Source: Cyanophora paradoxa (Eukaryota; Glaucocystophyceae; Cyanophorales; Cyanophoraceae). Taken from it: 34,780 nucleotides of DNA. The stretch lies in NCBI GenBank assembly GCA_004431415.1, contig QPMI01000156.1, forward strand, positions 1-34,780, read 5' to 3'. Of the stretch, positions 22,105 to 30,519 are shown piece after piece. The notes beneath the pieces are model-generated. The model was not told where the DNA came from and searched no databases. It was given only the letters and a program-made list of their open reading frames with translations. Position 1 is the stretch's first letter. Every line of letters begins with the position of its first letter. A program made the position numbers and the translations under genes.

Positions 22105-22315
22105 GCCCCGCCACCGTGCCCCAATTGCAACGCTGTGACGTGTCCCCTAAGGACCCGGGATTCTAGTACATGTTACTTGCGGCCATGCCCCGACGTGCCC
22201 CACGTGCCCCATCGTGCCCCACCATGCCCCGACGTGCCCCACCATGCGGCCGTGCCCCGACGTGCCCCACCATGCCCCGCCACCGTGCCACAACGCTGTG
22301 ACGTGTCCCCTATGT
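22105..22315. repeat. GTGCCCC(G/A)-type short tandem repeats with flanking repeat
   Basis: CGACGTGCCCCACCATGCCC and variants recur several times at 22190-22285. A longer word, CCCCGCCACCGTGCC followed by AACGCTGTGACGTGTCCCCT, occurs on both sides (about 22109-22150 and 22274-22312). Noncoding. Confidence 0.75.
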
Positions 22316-22697
22316 TACTCTTAAACATCGCCATATGCATGTACAACGTTAACATGCGGCAAGCCGCGCCGCCGAACTCCGAGCCTCACGCACCGCCTGG
22401 CGAGCCGCGGCGCCAGCCGCCTCGCCTCCTTCCCGCCCCGCAAGCCGCGCCGCCGCCCACCACGCCGCCGCCCACCACGCCGCCGCCCCATGCGACGAGA
22501 CGCGGAGCCGCCCGCGGCGCCGCTGCCCCGCCGGCGAGCCGCCGCCCCGCCCGCCGAGCCGCGGCGCCGCCCGCCGAGCCTCCCGCACAACCGGCCGGGG
22601 GGATGGCGCCGGCGCGGGGGCGGGGGCCGCGACCCGGGGGCTGGCGCGGGGGCAGGGGCCGTGGACGTGGGGGCTGCGACCGGAGAGGCCGGCGCGC

Positions 22698-23283
22698 TGG
22701 GCGGCGTGGCGGCCGTCGGGGTCGTCGAGCCAGGCGAGGATGCGGTCCCAGACGGCGCGGTGGAGCGCGGGGTCCCGCACGATGCCGCCCTTGCCGACGT
22801 TGCCCTTGCCCACCTCGAACTGGGGCGTGATGAGGGCCACCAGGCGGCAGCCGTCGGCGCCCAGCGCCATCGCCGCCGGGAGCACCGTCGCCAGCCCGAT
22901 GAACGACGCATCGCACCTGCCGGGCCTCAGCCGAGAAGGGGAGGGCTCCGGAGGGGGGCTGGGGCCGCGCACACGACGACGTCGACGAGCTGGAGCTCGA
23001 GGGCGGGGTTAGGGAGGGCGGGGGAGAGGCTCCGGGGGGGGGGGGGGGGGGGGGGGGCTCCTTGCGTTCGTCTTTTCGAGGATGACGACGCGCTCGTCCG
23101 AGCGGAGTAAACCCGCCGCGCGCCGCTCGCCAGCAGCACGTCCGTGAAGCCGCCCGTCGAGCCTCCCACGTCCAGGCCCCTGCGGGGGGTGAGGCGATGC
23201 CAGGGGGAACGAGCCGGGGCCCGGGGGGCGTACACGGCGCCGCTGACGTCGATTTGGAAGTGCTCCAGAGGCTTCGCGAGCCG
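22698..23283 (-). pseudogene. Decayed TlyA-type (S4/FtsJ family) rRNA 2'-O-methyltransferase
   Basis: Remnant of a SAM-dependent rRNA (cytidine-2'-O)-methyltransferase of the bacterial/plastid TlyA type. Visible exons, descending: 23234-23283 (RLAKPLEHFQIDVSGAV), about 23179-23054 (GLDVGGSTGGFTDVLLASG, SAM motif I), a 17-nt exon 22989-22973 (LVDVVV), and 22917 to about 22698 (CDASFIGLATVLPAAM, LITPQFEVGKGNVGKGG, IVRDPALH). Donors GTACGCC and GCGCGCC match host introns. Defects: at about 23107 the frame shifts and the motif expected between RRVY and LRSDERVV (about a dozen residues, including the acidic ribose-binding motif II) is absent. No S4 domain is found upstream, and the conserved C-terminal motif is missing, replaced by GC-rich repeats. 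A 24-nt G run at 23034-23057 lies in one intron. Either a real pseudogene or a misassembled locus; homology itself is secure. Confidence 0.78.
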
Positions 23284-23389
23284 CTGCGAGGCCGTCGGGG
23301 GGGAGGGGGGGGGGGGAGGGGAGGGGGAAAGGAAAGGGGGGGGGGGAAAGGGAAGGGAGGGGGTGGGGGTGGGCTCCCGCTGCGTCGTT

Positions 23390-23510
23390 GTGTTACGCAA
23401 ACGTTACGCAAATCAATGCAATGCGTGACACATCGTGAAACAATTGTGTTGCGCATTTGTGTAACAAAGTGTTACGCAGACTAGACCGCTTGCGTAACAT
23501 ATATATATGC
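23390..23510. repeat. GTTACGCA-type motif cluster, right
   Basis: About seven copies or near-copies of GTTACGCAA, TTGCGTAAC, GTGTAACAA and GTGACACA in 120 bases, just 5' of the TlyA-like remnant. Candidate protein-binding or subterminal transposon repeats. Confidence 0.6.
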
Positions 23511-24244
23511 ATGGGGACCCACCTTGATTGTTAGGAATTCGAAGATCTCCTCGGCGGAGAGAAGCGCCCGCCCGAGCTGGCCATGGGGAACGTCGCCAGA
23601 AGACCCGTGGGCCAGCCGCTGGCCTGATGGAACGTTAACGCCTCTGCACACCTAGCTATAGCCTGCGCGTGAAGACCTTGATGTTGACGTTCGCTTTGGC
23701 GGCCGCCTGCGCTTCTTTGCAGCTGTCGGCGCAGGCGTCGTCGATCTAGCTGCGCATGCAGCTTCGCTAGCGCTAGCTATAGCTATAGCGCGAGCGAGCC
23801 CTGTGTGTGGAATCGATCGTGGAGCCTCGGAGCTAGCGCGCACACTCGCGTCTGCGCATGCTCTGCCTGCTGCTGCACGCAGGCTCGAGCTCGCGCTTGC
23901 ATGCGCAATATTGCGCTCGTGCGCGGCGGACGGGCTGCTGCGCGTGCGGGCTGCTGCGGATTCGCAGCCCGAGCATAGCTAGAGGCTAGATATCGATCGC
24001 GATGTGGCACGCGGGCGAAGACGACGTCGACAGGGCACCGACTGACGACAGGGCGCAGCTAGATCTAGAGAATGATCAGTCGGTGCCACGATCGCGAGTG
24101 CTCGAGTTCAGATCGACTTCGAAATTCAGGCCCGGATGTTGCCGCCGCTACTGCGCGCCAGGCCTGGTTCGGCATGCAAATGGGTGCGCTGCCCCACGCG
24201 GTTCTATGCGCTGCTACCCGTGCAGGGCTCGCCCTCCCGTCACA
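23511..24244. other. Gene-free interior of the candidate element
   Basis: A stretch on the minus strand (about 23595-23525, reading GQLGRALLSAEEIFEFLTIK before a GTGGGT donor) looks exon-like and could be a lost upstream exon, but I cannot tie it to TlyA. The rest is rich in GCTAGCTATAGC words. Confidence 0.35.
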
Positions 24245-24339
24245 CAATCCCCCTCTTTGTGTCGGGCTACGCATTTACTCGAAGATGGATCAAAAACGCG
24301 GACCAAAAAAATTTGATGGTCCACGGAATTGTTTGGTCC
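24245..24339 (-). repeat. Inverted repeat, right copy
   Basis: Reverse complement of 19962-20056 with one difference (AAAGAGGGGG versus AAAGCGGGGG on the matching strand). Confidence 0.92.
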
Positions 24340-25535
24340 GTAAGAGTCTGCTAGACCCCTAAAAAAACGATTAGGACCCCCGGTACAGTATTTCCCGGAC
24401 CGGGTCCGATTTAGGAGCTCGGTCGGCGTGCGTGCCGGGGGGCGCCCTGCAAGCGCGACCAACGCTCTCAGCTAGTTCGATAATGCCCGGATCGCAACTC
24501 GCCGCGTCCCCGGGCGAGCGGTGTGAGCTTCGGGCGGTCGGCAAGCGACTAGCACCTTCGGAGAGCCTCCGGAGCGGCGTGCCGGTCAGCAGGCGGCAGC
24601 AACGCCTCCAGAAGTGATAGTGTAGCATACAAGATCGTTCTGGAATGCCGCTAGACACTCCCTGCCTGCCGACCCCCACCGCCCTGCGGCCGCGTCGCGC
24701 AAGCCTCGTAGCGCGGGCGCCCAGCGAGCAGCAGCGGCATCTCCCTGCCTGCAGGACACTATTGGTGCACTGGTTTAGGTCGCGGGCAACAGTGGGTCGC
24801 ACGCAACAGTGCCGCTGACGAACGCGCAGGCCGATCGCCTGTCAGGAGCCTCTCCCGATAGCTACTGCACCTGTAGCTGCCACGGGGAGCCTCTCGGCCG
24901 TCCCACCGTGCGGGTGTGCGGTCCGCGCGTCCGAGCGGCCAGCAGCAGCCGAGCGGCACGTTGGATTCGTCAGCCAACCTTCCACCGGCGACCTTTTCCG
25001 GCGAAGATAGCCTACAGCCACCGGAAACAGCGTCCCGAGCTCCTTTTACAGGCGCCCGCGCGCCTCGTCGGCTCCCTGCCTCGGCGCACCTCGGACGACC
25101 GACAGCCGCGCGCCCAGGTGCGGCGCCGCCCGTCGTTCCTCGCGCAGAAAAGGATGATTGAAGGATCGCGCATGCTTAGGGCTCGTCCTGACGCTGCTTC
25201 GCACAGGTCGGCCGGCGGCGTGCGGATTGCTTGCACCGTCGAAGGCGGACGACGCACCGCGCACGCGCAACGCTCTGCAACATCTCTCCGGTTGATCCTG
25301 TTGCAGGCGAGCCGCGCCCGCTGCCGCGCTGCGCCCGAGCGCCGACCCCCGCCGCAGTTTGATGGTCGCGCGGCCGCACCCGTGCGCCCCCGCCCAATCG
25401 CTGCGCATAGCCGTGATCCTCGTCTCAGATGCTCGCGAAACGACCGCGCGGGAGCGGGTCCTCCGCCGCTCCTTCCCCCCTCGCGGGCGGCCTTCCGAGG
25501 CTTCCTCGGCTCCACGACCATCCCGTCGCCGAGCT

Positions 25536-26020
25536 CGCCCAGGTTCGAGGGGTCCCTAGGGGGGGGAGACCCGACTTTCGGCCGACCACGTAGGCTTATA
25601 GAGCGCTTCAATACGAGTTTAAAAAGCATAGTCTCCGGTCCGGCAGATGACTTTTAGAGACGACTTCCTGGCACCGTTGCCGGGCCGCTGGGCCACCGGA
25701 ATCGCTGCCGCGGGCGCGTTCTCTTATCCCGCGCACTAGCCTGCATCTAATCTCGAGTTCTGCGTGTCCAGATTTCGCAGGCGAGCTCCCCACGCGAAAC
25801 GGCTGAGGAGCTCCGGGCGTATCGGGTGCGCGCTCGCCAGGGCGGCAGCTCCTCCCAAAAGTTTCTTAGCGGCGGCAGCTCCTCTGAGGGAGTAGAGTAT
25901 GGGGAACCGCCTTTCGACCCACTTCGATTCCGTGAGGAGCTTCCTTTGCGGATCTAGCGCCAGGGCCAGGGCGCCGCTCTTAAGCCACAGCAATCATCTT
26001 AAATGTCTCTTCAATGCGCT
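25536..26020. repeat. Direct duplication, copy 1 (485 bp)
   Basis: Matches 26106-26466 at roughly nine bases in ten over the shared parts, including CTTTCGGCCGACCACGTAGG, GACGACTTCCTGGCACCGTT and CTGCATCTAATCTCGAGTTC. The copies are 570 bases apart. This copy has about 125 extra bases after CGCTCGCCAGG. A TATA-like word (GGCTTATA) sits near its start. Confidence 0.88.
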
Positions 26021-26105
26021 TCTCACATATTTTTGCCTCCCAGATTGTCGGGGATCGATCTGGCGCCCTCGTGGAGGCCGTGAAGGTCGGCGACGGCGTC
26101 CGCCG

Positions 26106-26466
26106 CCTCCAGGTACGCGGGGACCTTAGGGGAGGGAGAATCAACTTTCGGCCGACCACGTAGGCTTATAAAGGGCTTCAATACGAGTTAAATGATCCTA
26201 GTATCGGGCCCGGCAGCTCACTTTTAGGGACGACTTCCTGGCACCGTTGCCGGGCCGCTGGGCCACGGGAATCGCTGCCGCGGTTCCGCTCTCTTTCCCC
26301 GCGCACTAGCCTGCATCTAATCTCGAGTTCTGCGTGTTCAGATTTCGCAGGCGAGCTCCCCACGCGAAACGGCTGCGGAGCTGCGCGCTTTTCTGGTGCG
26401 CGCTCGCCAGGCCGCGGCGCCGCTCTTAAGCTCTTTGCATAATCTCAAATGACTCTTCAATGCGCG
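26106..26466. repeat. Direct duplication, copy 2 (361 bp)
   Basis: Second copy of the unit at 25536, lacking its middle. Both end in CTCTTCAATGCGC. No coding sequence is conserved between the two: small insertions and deletions break any shared frame, so the unit is probably a noncoding repeat. Confidence 0.88.
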
Positions 26467-27506
26467 CTGCGACGTGCTTCTAGATCGCCCGGTTCTGATC
26501 GCCCCCCGCCTGACCTTTTTCTGACATTATTCTGACACTTTCCCCTAGGACGGACCTCCCGACCCGTCCCGGGCCACCGGAGGCGCGCCGGACCGTCGGA
26601 ACTGCGCGGCCCGACGGCGACGGGTACGGGCAAGAGGCGCGTACCCCTATCGGGGGGTACATGATTTCTTAGTGACCTTCCTTCAGGTCCTCATTTCTCG
26701 GCACGGCGGTGGCGACGGGCGGCTCCGCGCGGCTTCCCGTGCGCGTCTTGGCATGGGCCATCCACACGCCGAGTGCTGCGCCCGGCGCCGCGGCCGGCGA
26801 GGAGCCCGGGCCCGAGATCTCGCCTGGAGAACCCTCTGGGCCGCCGCGCTCCTCTGCGCCTCCCCTATTCCCGCGCGTGAGGATGCGCGGAGGTCGTTAG
26901 GATGATTCTTTGTCTAAATGTGCAGTAAACATGCAGCGCGATGGTCGCTTTCGGCACAGCGGGGCAGTTTTCGCACGCGCCGTCCCGCGGAGCGGCGCTG
27001 GGGGCTGCGCGGCTTCTATACGCATCTCTACTCGATATAGAATGTCCGTGGCATGCTGCGCGCCCGGTGGGAGGCCTGGGGGCCGGGCCGATGGCCCCCT
27101 CACTATGCGAGCCTAGCATGGCTGTCATGCAGATGAGACCGTCCGCTTTAGCGGCCTTCCTTTTCCAACGCAGCTTAGGGCGCTGTACCCCCCTCGAATC
27201 CGCGTACCCCCTGCGGGCGCGATTCGCGTACCCGGGCAGCAATCGTGTACCCCCCCGGCACACGGGGAGTGAAGAGATATCCTCCCCAACCACGCCCTCG
27301 AGGCAATACGTGGTCTTCCTTTTCCGGCCCCAGGCCCCCTCCGGGTCGGCCCCTCCTTTGGAGCCGCGCTGCTGCTTAGCCGCGGCCCAATGAGGCGCTA
27401 CCCCCCCTTTCTATTCGTAGCGCCTCCTTCCTAATTGTTAATAAGCCGGCGGCCGCAAGGCGAGCCCCGGCCGACCGCGCGGAGCGCGGCCCGGAGATCC
27501 AAAGAA

Positions 27507-27587
27507 CAGTCCGAACTTCGGAAGTACGGCTGGTGCGAGCCTAAAGGGAAAGAAAAAAGCAAAATTCTGCCAGCATTTGGCTGACCA
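27507..27587. repeat. 81-bp dispersed repeat, copy 2
   Basis: Perfect copy of 18101-18181, direct orientation, 9.4 kb away and about 600 bases before the first virus-type gene. Identity over 81 bases implies recent copying or selection. Confidence 0.95.
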
Positions 27588-27824
27588 GTGGTGTAATTGC
27601 CTCTCTGATCATGATATGTTCAGTCATAAAAAAATGCAGTCTTCCAGGCCGCATAGTACTGGGCTTCCACGTACCCGTGCATGGTTATGTGTATATATGA
27701 GGGCCAACAATGGGGCAAACGCGAAAAGTCAACTCCGAGAGCTCGAGACTCGGAAGTGACGCTTGGATTGCGGAGGTTCTTATAACCGCCGGGTCACAGC
27801 CGGGGGGTACCGTAGACGAGGCTG

Positions 27825-27912
27825 GTGATCGCCATGATCGCGACGATCGCGATGACGATTCCGATCACGACGATCGCGAAAACGAGACGATCGCGACCAT
27901 TTTCGATCGCGA
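27825..27912. repeat. CGATCGCGA-rich array
   Basis: Eight or nine GATCG words in 88 bases, mostly as (A/C)GATCGCGA, in both orientations because the core is palindromic. Candidate origin, boundary or protein-binding array. Confidence 0.6.
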
Positions 27913-28078
27913 TTTCGGGGAGGGGGTCCATTTTGGGCCGGGGTAGAGAAAATAAATGCGAAAAGGCCGAAAAGTGCTGTTTTCACGCGTGAAATCGATC
28001 GAAAACGAGGGTTCGAATCCCGGGTCCGGATTTGGACTTGGGCAAAATCTCGAGTCAAAATGGGAGAAAAATGGGACC

Positions 28079-28160
28079 TAGGACCTTGGTGCTTGGTGCT
28101 TGGTGCTTGGTGCTTGGGGCTTGGGAAGAGTTGGAATCAGAGTCTGGACCCAAAAGCGGG
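28079..28160 (+). repeat. Virus-block intergenic element, copy 1
   Basis: Four GGTGCTT/GGGGCTT units, then GGAAGAGTTGG, then CAGAGTCTGGACCCA. Same layout as copies 2 and 3, but the palindrome is imperfect. It ends about 24 bases before the ATG at 28184. Confidence 0.8.
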
Positions 28161-28183
28161 GAAATTTTCGGAAGGGGAGAAAA

Positions 28184-28654
28184 ATGTCAGGCAATCTCTA
28201 TTACGATTTCCCCTTTGAGTTGAATATGGCATTCGAAAGGTTGCGCGAGTTCTGGCGTTGGCACCTCACGGGACGTGACATCCCCGACATAACACCAGAG
28301 CCCGACACAGAGGGCGTGCTTGAAGTCATCAACCAATATCCGCGTCGATTCAACGAATGGATTGAGTTCCACATAACGAACCGTTTCCAGAGTCTCCCCG
28401 AGGCCGTACGCGAAAATTTCGTGAGGCTGGTGGGGCCAGGCTACGACAACCCTAACAATCATAGACCAAGCCCGGCTGGGGTGATGCGCGAAGCTCGAAG
28501 CGACCGCAGTCTTTTCCGCAGGGAATTGAGAGACGACAGACGGAGACTCTCAATGGGGCTCCCGCAGATCGTGAGGGGGTACAGCCCCGACTACGAAACT
28601 TACCAACAATTGTATGGCTTCGAAAATCCCATGGAGAGGGTACTACCAGAATGA
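28184..28654 (+). CDS. Unrecognised 156-aa protein of the virus-type block
   Basis: Begins MSGNLYYDFPFELNMAFERL. I chose this ATG (context GAGAAAAATG) over an in-frame ATG at 28100, because the latter would translate the GGTGCTT repeat. The protein is soluble and charged, with an aromatic N-terminal third (FWRWHL), a Pro/Asp stretch (DIPDITPEPDTEG), a likely helical middle (FNEWIEFHI, LPEAVRENFVRLV) and an Arg-rich stretch (RDRRRL-type, about residues 110-125). No signal peptide or membrane segment. I do not recognise a family. Base composition and A-rich start context match its downstream neighbours and differ from the GC-rich host genes, so I place it in the virus-type block. It is unspliced and intact. 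Confidence 0.7.
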   Translation: MSGNLYYDFPFELNMAFERLREFWRWHLTGRDIPDITPEPDTEGVLEVINQYPRRFNEWIEFHITNRFQSLPEAVRENFVRLVGPGYDNPNNHRPSPAGVMREARSDRSLFRRELRDDRRRLSMGLPQIVRGYSPDYETYQQLYGFENPMERVLPE

Positions 28655-28989
28655 GAGGGGGCCCCCTGAGGGTGTACCCCCCCACCCGAGACTCGACCTT
28701 CGGCGGACGCACTCGGGCGATTTCCGTCAGGCCGGCTCCCTTTTTCTGCCTTCGGTCCAACGCTAAATTTGGCTTTTTTCAGGCCAGTTGGCAACGTTTT
28801 CCGTTGCGAACTAGACCGCGAAAAAAATCGGCAACAAAACCGCGGTCCGCCGCCATTTTGGCTCACTCTTGCAACGGGTTTCACCGCCTCCCTCAGCCCA
28901 AGGAAACCTTGCCTCTCCGAATTTTCACAAGTCCGCTCTCTCAGTCACCTCACGTTTTGCCTTTGCTGATCTCTCTTCCCTTTGCGCAG
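28655..28989. promoter_or_regulatory. Intergenic region with acceptor-like end
   Basis: T-rich stretches (GGCTTTTTTCAGG at about 28769) and, at the right end, a polypyrimidine tract with a CTGAT branch-like word and TTTGCGCAG directly abutting the ATG at 28990. This could be a promoter alone, or the 3' end of a 5'-UTR intron. Confidence 0.4.
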
Positions 28990-30057
28990 ATGTCGACTCC
29001 CTCTGAGCTTGACGGCGACCTCGCCATTGTCCGCGCAACGTGGGCAAACTCCCGAACCGGGGCTACCCCTGAGATGGATCAACGCGCCAAGGCTCTGGGG
29101 TACATGTACGACTACTACATCGACATACACGACTACCCCCGCGTCAACCTTTGCCTCACGCCTGCCCATGCGGCCAAGCTCAAGCGAGCCAAGGCCAAGC
29201 AACCCAAGCCCGAGCCCGTCGACGTGCCCCCCGTCCCCGGCTGGGTCAAGACTCCCAATGGCTGGGGCGACCCCAAGCTTTTCGCCGAGTCTGCCGCCGA
29301 AACGCTCGCCTGGGCCTACCCCCCGCAAGTCTTCACGAATTACCCCCCTCCGTCATCGTCGTCATCTGCCCCTCAGCCCGTCGCGGAGCCCGCCCCCGAG
29401 CCAGTCGATGACGCCAAGTCCGAGGCCTCTGACACCGAGTCTGACATCAACGACTTTATCGACTTTGACGTGCCGATTCAATACGACTCTGAGTCCTCTT
29501 CCGACTCTGAAGGCGACAACGAAAACCCGACTCGCAAGCGCCGCATTATCAAGACCAAGTCAATCGTCAAGAAGAAGTTCATGGAGACCACGTCATTCAC
29601 CGACAACTCCGAGCGCGTCAAGAATCCCGCCAAGGAACACGAAAAAGACTTGAAGATCGGCGCCGGCATTGCCCGTTCTCGCGTGACGTCACACTACACC
29701 GAGCGCCTGACTCAGCACGTCAAGACCATTGAGAAGCGCATCATCGCCAAGCGCGAAATGGCCGAACTCCGGCGCAAGTTGCGTCACGAGCGCCTTCTTC
29801 GTCGCGAGATGACGTTGGCCAAGATTGCCGAGCGCAAGCAGAAGGAGGCAGCGGAACGCCAGGCGCGCATTGAGGCTCAGCAGCGGCGCGAGGCAGAGGC
29901 AGCAGTGGCGGCAGCGGCCTTGGCGGCGCAGCGCGAGCAGGAGCAGCAGGCCTTAGTGCAGGCAGCGCAGGCCCTTCCCCGCATTCCCCTTAAGTCCGCG
30001 CCCGAGGCCCCGATTGACTTGGTTTCCGACGATGACTCTGATTTTGAGATGCTGTAA
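28990..30057 (+). CDS. Unrecognised acidic/coiled-coil 355-aa protein with SUMO-interaction-like tail
   Basis: Starts MSTPSELDGDLAIVRATW; the frame is open further upstream but crosses non-conserved DNA. Layout: N-terminal globular part with YMYDYYIDIHDYP (about 38-50); Lys/Pro linker; Pro/Ser/Ala-rich low-complexity region; acidic stretch with DTESDINDFIDFDVPI (about 150) and ESSSDSEGDNE; basic patch RKRRIIKTKSIVKKK (about 180-195, a plausible nuclear localisation signal); then a long Arg/Glu/Ala coiled coil (about 245-330). It ends in PIDLVSDDDSDFEML, which fits the SUMO-interaction consensus of hydrophobic residues followed by acidic and serine residues. The tail and the basic patch suggest action in the host nucleus, by inference only. 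No homologous family recognised. It is followed after 60 bases by intergenic element copy 2. Confidence 0.72.
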   Translation: MSTPSELDGDLAIVRATWANSRTGATPEMDQRAKALGYMYDYYIDIHDYPRVNLCLTPAHAAKLKRAKAKQPKPEPVDVPPVPGWVKTPNGWGDPKLFAESAAETLAWAYPPQVFTNYPPPSSSSSAPQPVAEPAPEPVDDAKSEASDTESDINDFIDFDVPIQYDSESSSDSEGDNENPTRKRRIIKTKSIVKKKFMETTSFTDNSERVKNPAKEHEKDLKIGAGIARSRVTSHYTERLTQHVKTIEKRIIAKREMAELRRKLRHERLLRREMTLAKIAERKQKEAAERQARIEAQQRREAEAAVAAAALAAQREQEQQALVQAAQALPRIPLKSAPEAPIDLVSDDDSDFEML

Positions 30058-30116
30058 ATAGTATTGCGTCATTCCATTGTACATACTTGTAAAAATTGGC
30101 CGACTATTTTTTACTT

Positions 30117-30215
30117 GACCTTGGTGCTCGGACCTTGGGGCTTGGGGCTTGGTGCTTGGTGCTTGGTGCTTTGGAAGCGTTACTCTCAGAGTCTGGGCCC
30201 AGACTTTCTCTGGAT
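30117..30215 (+). repeat. Virus-block intergenic element, copy 2
   Basis: GGACCTTGG/GGTGCTT heptamers, then GGAAGCGTT, then a perfect 16-base palindrome AGTCTGGGCCCAGACT at 30190-30205. Forms an inverted pair with copy 3, about 305 bases away. Confidence 0.88.
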
Positions 30216-30400
30216 CCGAGAGTTTGCCGCGCCAAGTCATTAACCATCGGGCAGACTTAGAAAGGGGTACTGCATTTTGCATACGACGTTTCCGGTGACA
30301 TTCCAGGTGAGATTTCGAGAGAGGTAGAGTCTGAAATGTCGACAGAGTTTTCGAGAGCGATTTCAAGCGAGATGTCAAGAGACAGAGGGTACGAGAAGTC

Positions 30401-30483
30401 GTAAGAGTAAAAAAGACTACGAGTAAAAAAGAGTATGAGGGGTGGTACGACTAAAAAAGACTACGAGTAAAAAAAATCCGTAG
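30401..30483. repeat. Phased A-tract repeats
   Basis: Four units of (T)ACGA(G/C)TAAAAAAGA with A-tracts at about 30409, 30425, 30453 and 30470. It lies inside the inverted pair of intergenic elements. Just upstream, GAGATTTCGAGAG-like words recur at 30310-30385. Candidate bent DNA or an origin/promoter. Confidence 0.6.
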
Positions 30484-30519
30484 AAAAACTCACCTGACTT
30501 GTCTGACAAATTTCTGATC

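Larger units (their letters stand above)
19962..24339. mobile_element. Candidate 4.4-kb element bounded by 95-bp inverted repeats
   Basis: The left end 19962-20056 and right end 24245-24339 are inverted copies of each other over 95 bases with one difference. Inside lie GTTACGCA-type motif clusters, an 87-bp minisatellite, GTGCCCC repeats and a decayed TlyA-like gene. I see no transposase and no clear target-site duplication (flanks GTAGT and GTAAG), so it would be a non-autonomous or degenerate element. The alternative is two independent insertions of a short repeat in opposite orientation. Confidence 0.5.
24340..27506. other. Gene-poor region
   Basis: No gene supported on either strand. Apart from the duplication at 25536-26466 it holds a C-rich stretch at 27180-27260 with three or four GTACCCCC words about 24-40 bases apart, a GTACCCC/GGGGTAC inverted pair at 26641-26660, and an acceptor-like tract with three CTGAC words at 26512-26548. 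A 282-residue open frame at 24809-25657 is Arg/Pro-rich without motifs and overlaps the duplication, so I leave it out. Confidence 0.4.
27588..28183. other. Boundary region before the virus-type genes
   Basis: GC drops across this stretch. It includes a dense run of GATCG/CGATCGCGA words (27825-27912) and ends with intergenic element copy 1 directly before the first start codon. No gene supported; a T-arm-like word at 28009 does not fold into a tRNA. Confidence 0.4.

Noticed and set aside
22186-22312. Regular GTGCCCC units examined as a CRISPR array.
   Set aside because: Repeats are short, degenerate and contiguous without unique spacers; this is a simple tandem repeat in eukaryotic DNA.
24809-25657. 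282-residue open frame on the plus strand.
   Set aside because: Arg/Pro/Ser-rich without motifs, expected from high GC, and it runs into the noncoding duplication at 25536.
18101-27587. The two 81-bp copies as LTRs or attachment sites of one 9.4-kb element.
   Set aside because: No integrase, reverse transcriptase or transposase lies between them, and no flanking target duplication is seen; kept only as a repeat.
28005-28035. GGGTTCGAATCCCGGG resembles a tRNA T-arm, suggesting a tRNA gene used as an integration site.
   Set aside because: Only three T-stem pairs form, and no D-arm, anticodon arm or matching acceptor strand is found upstream.
28100-28183. Upstream in-frame start for the 156-aa protein.
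   Set aside because: The added residues are the translated GGTGCTT repeat (LGAW-type); the ATG at 28184 has the block's usual A-rich context.
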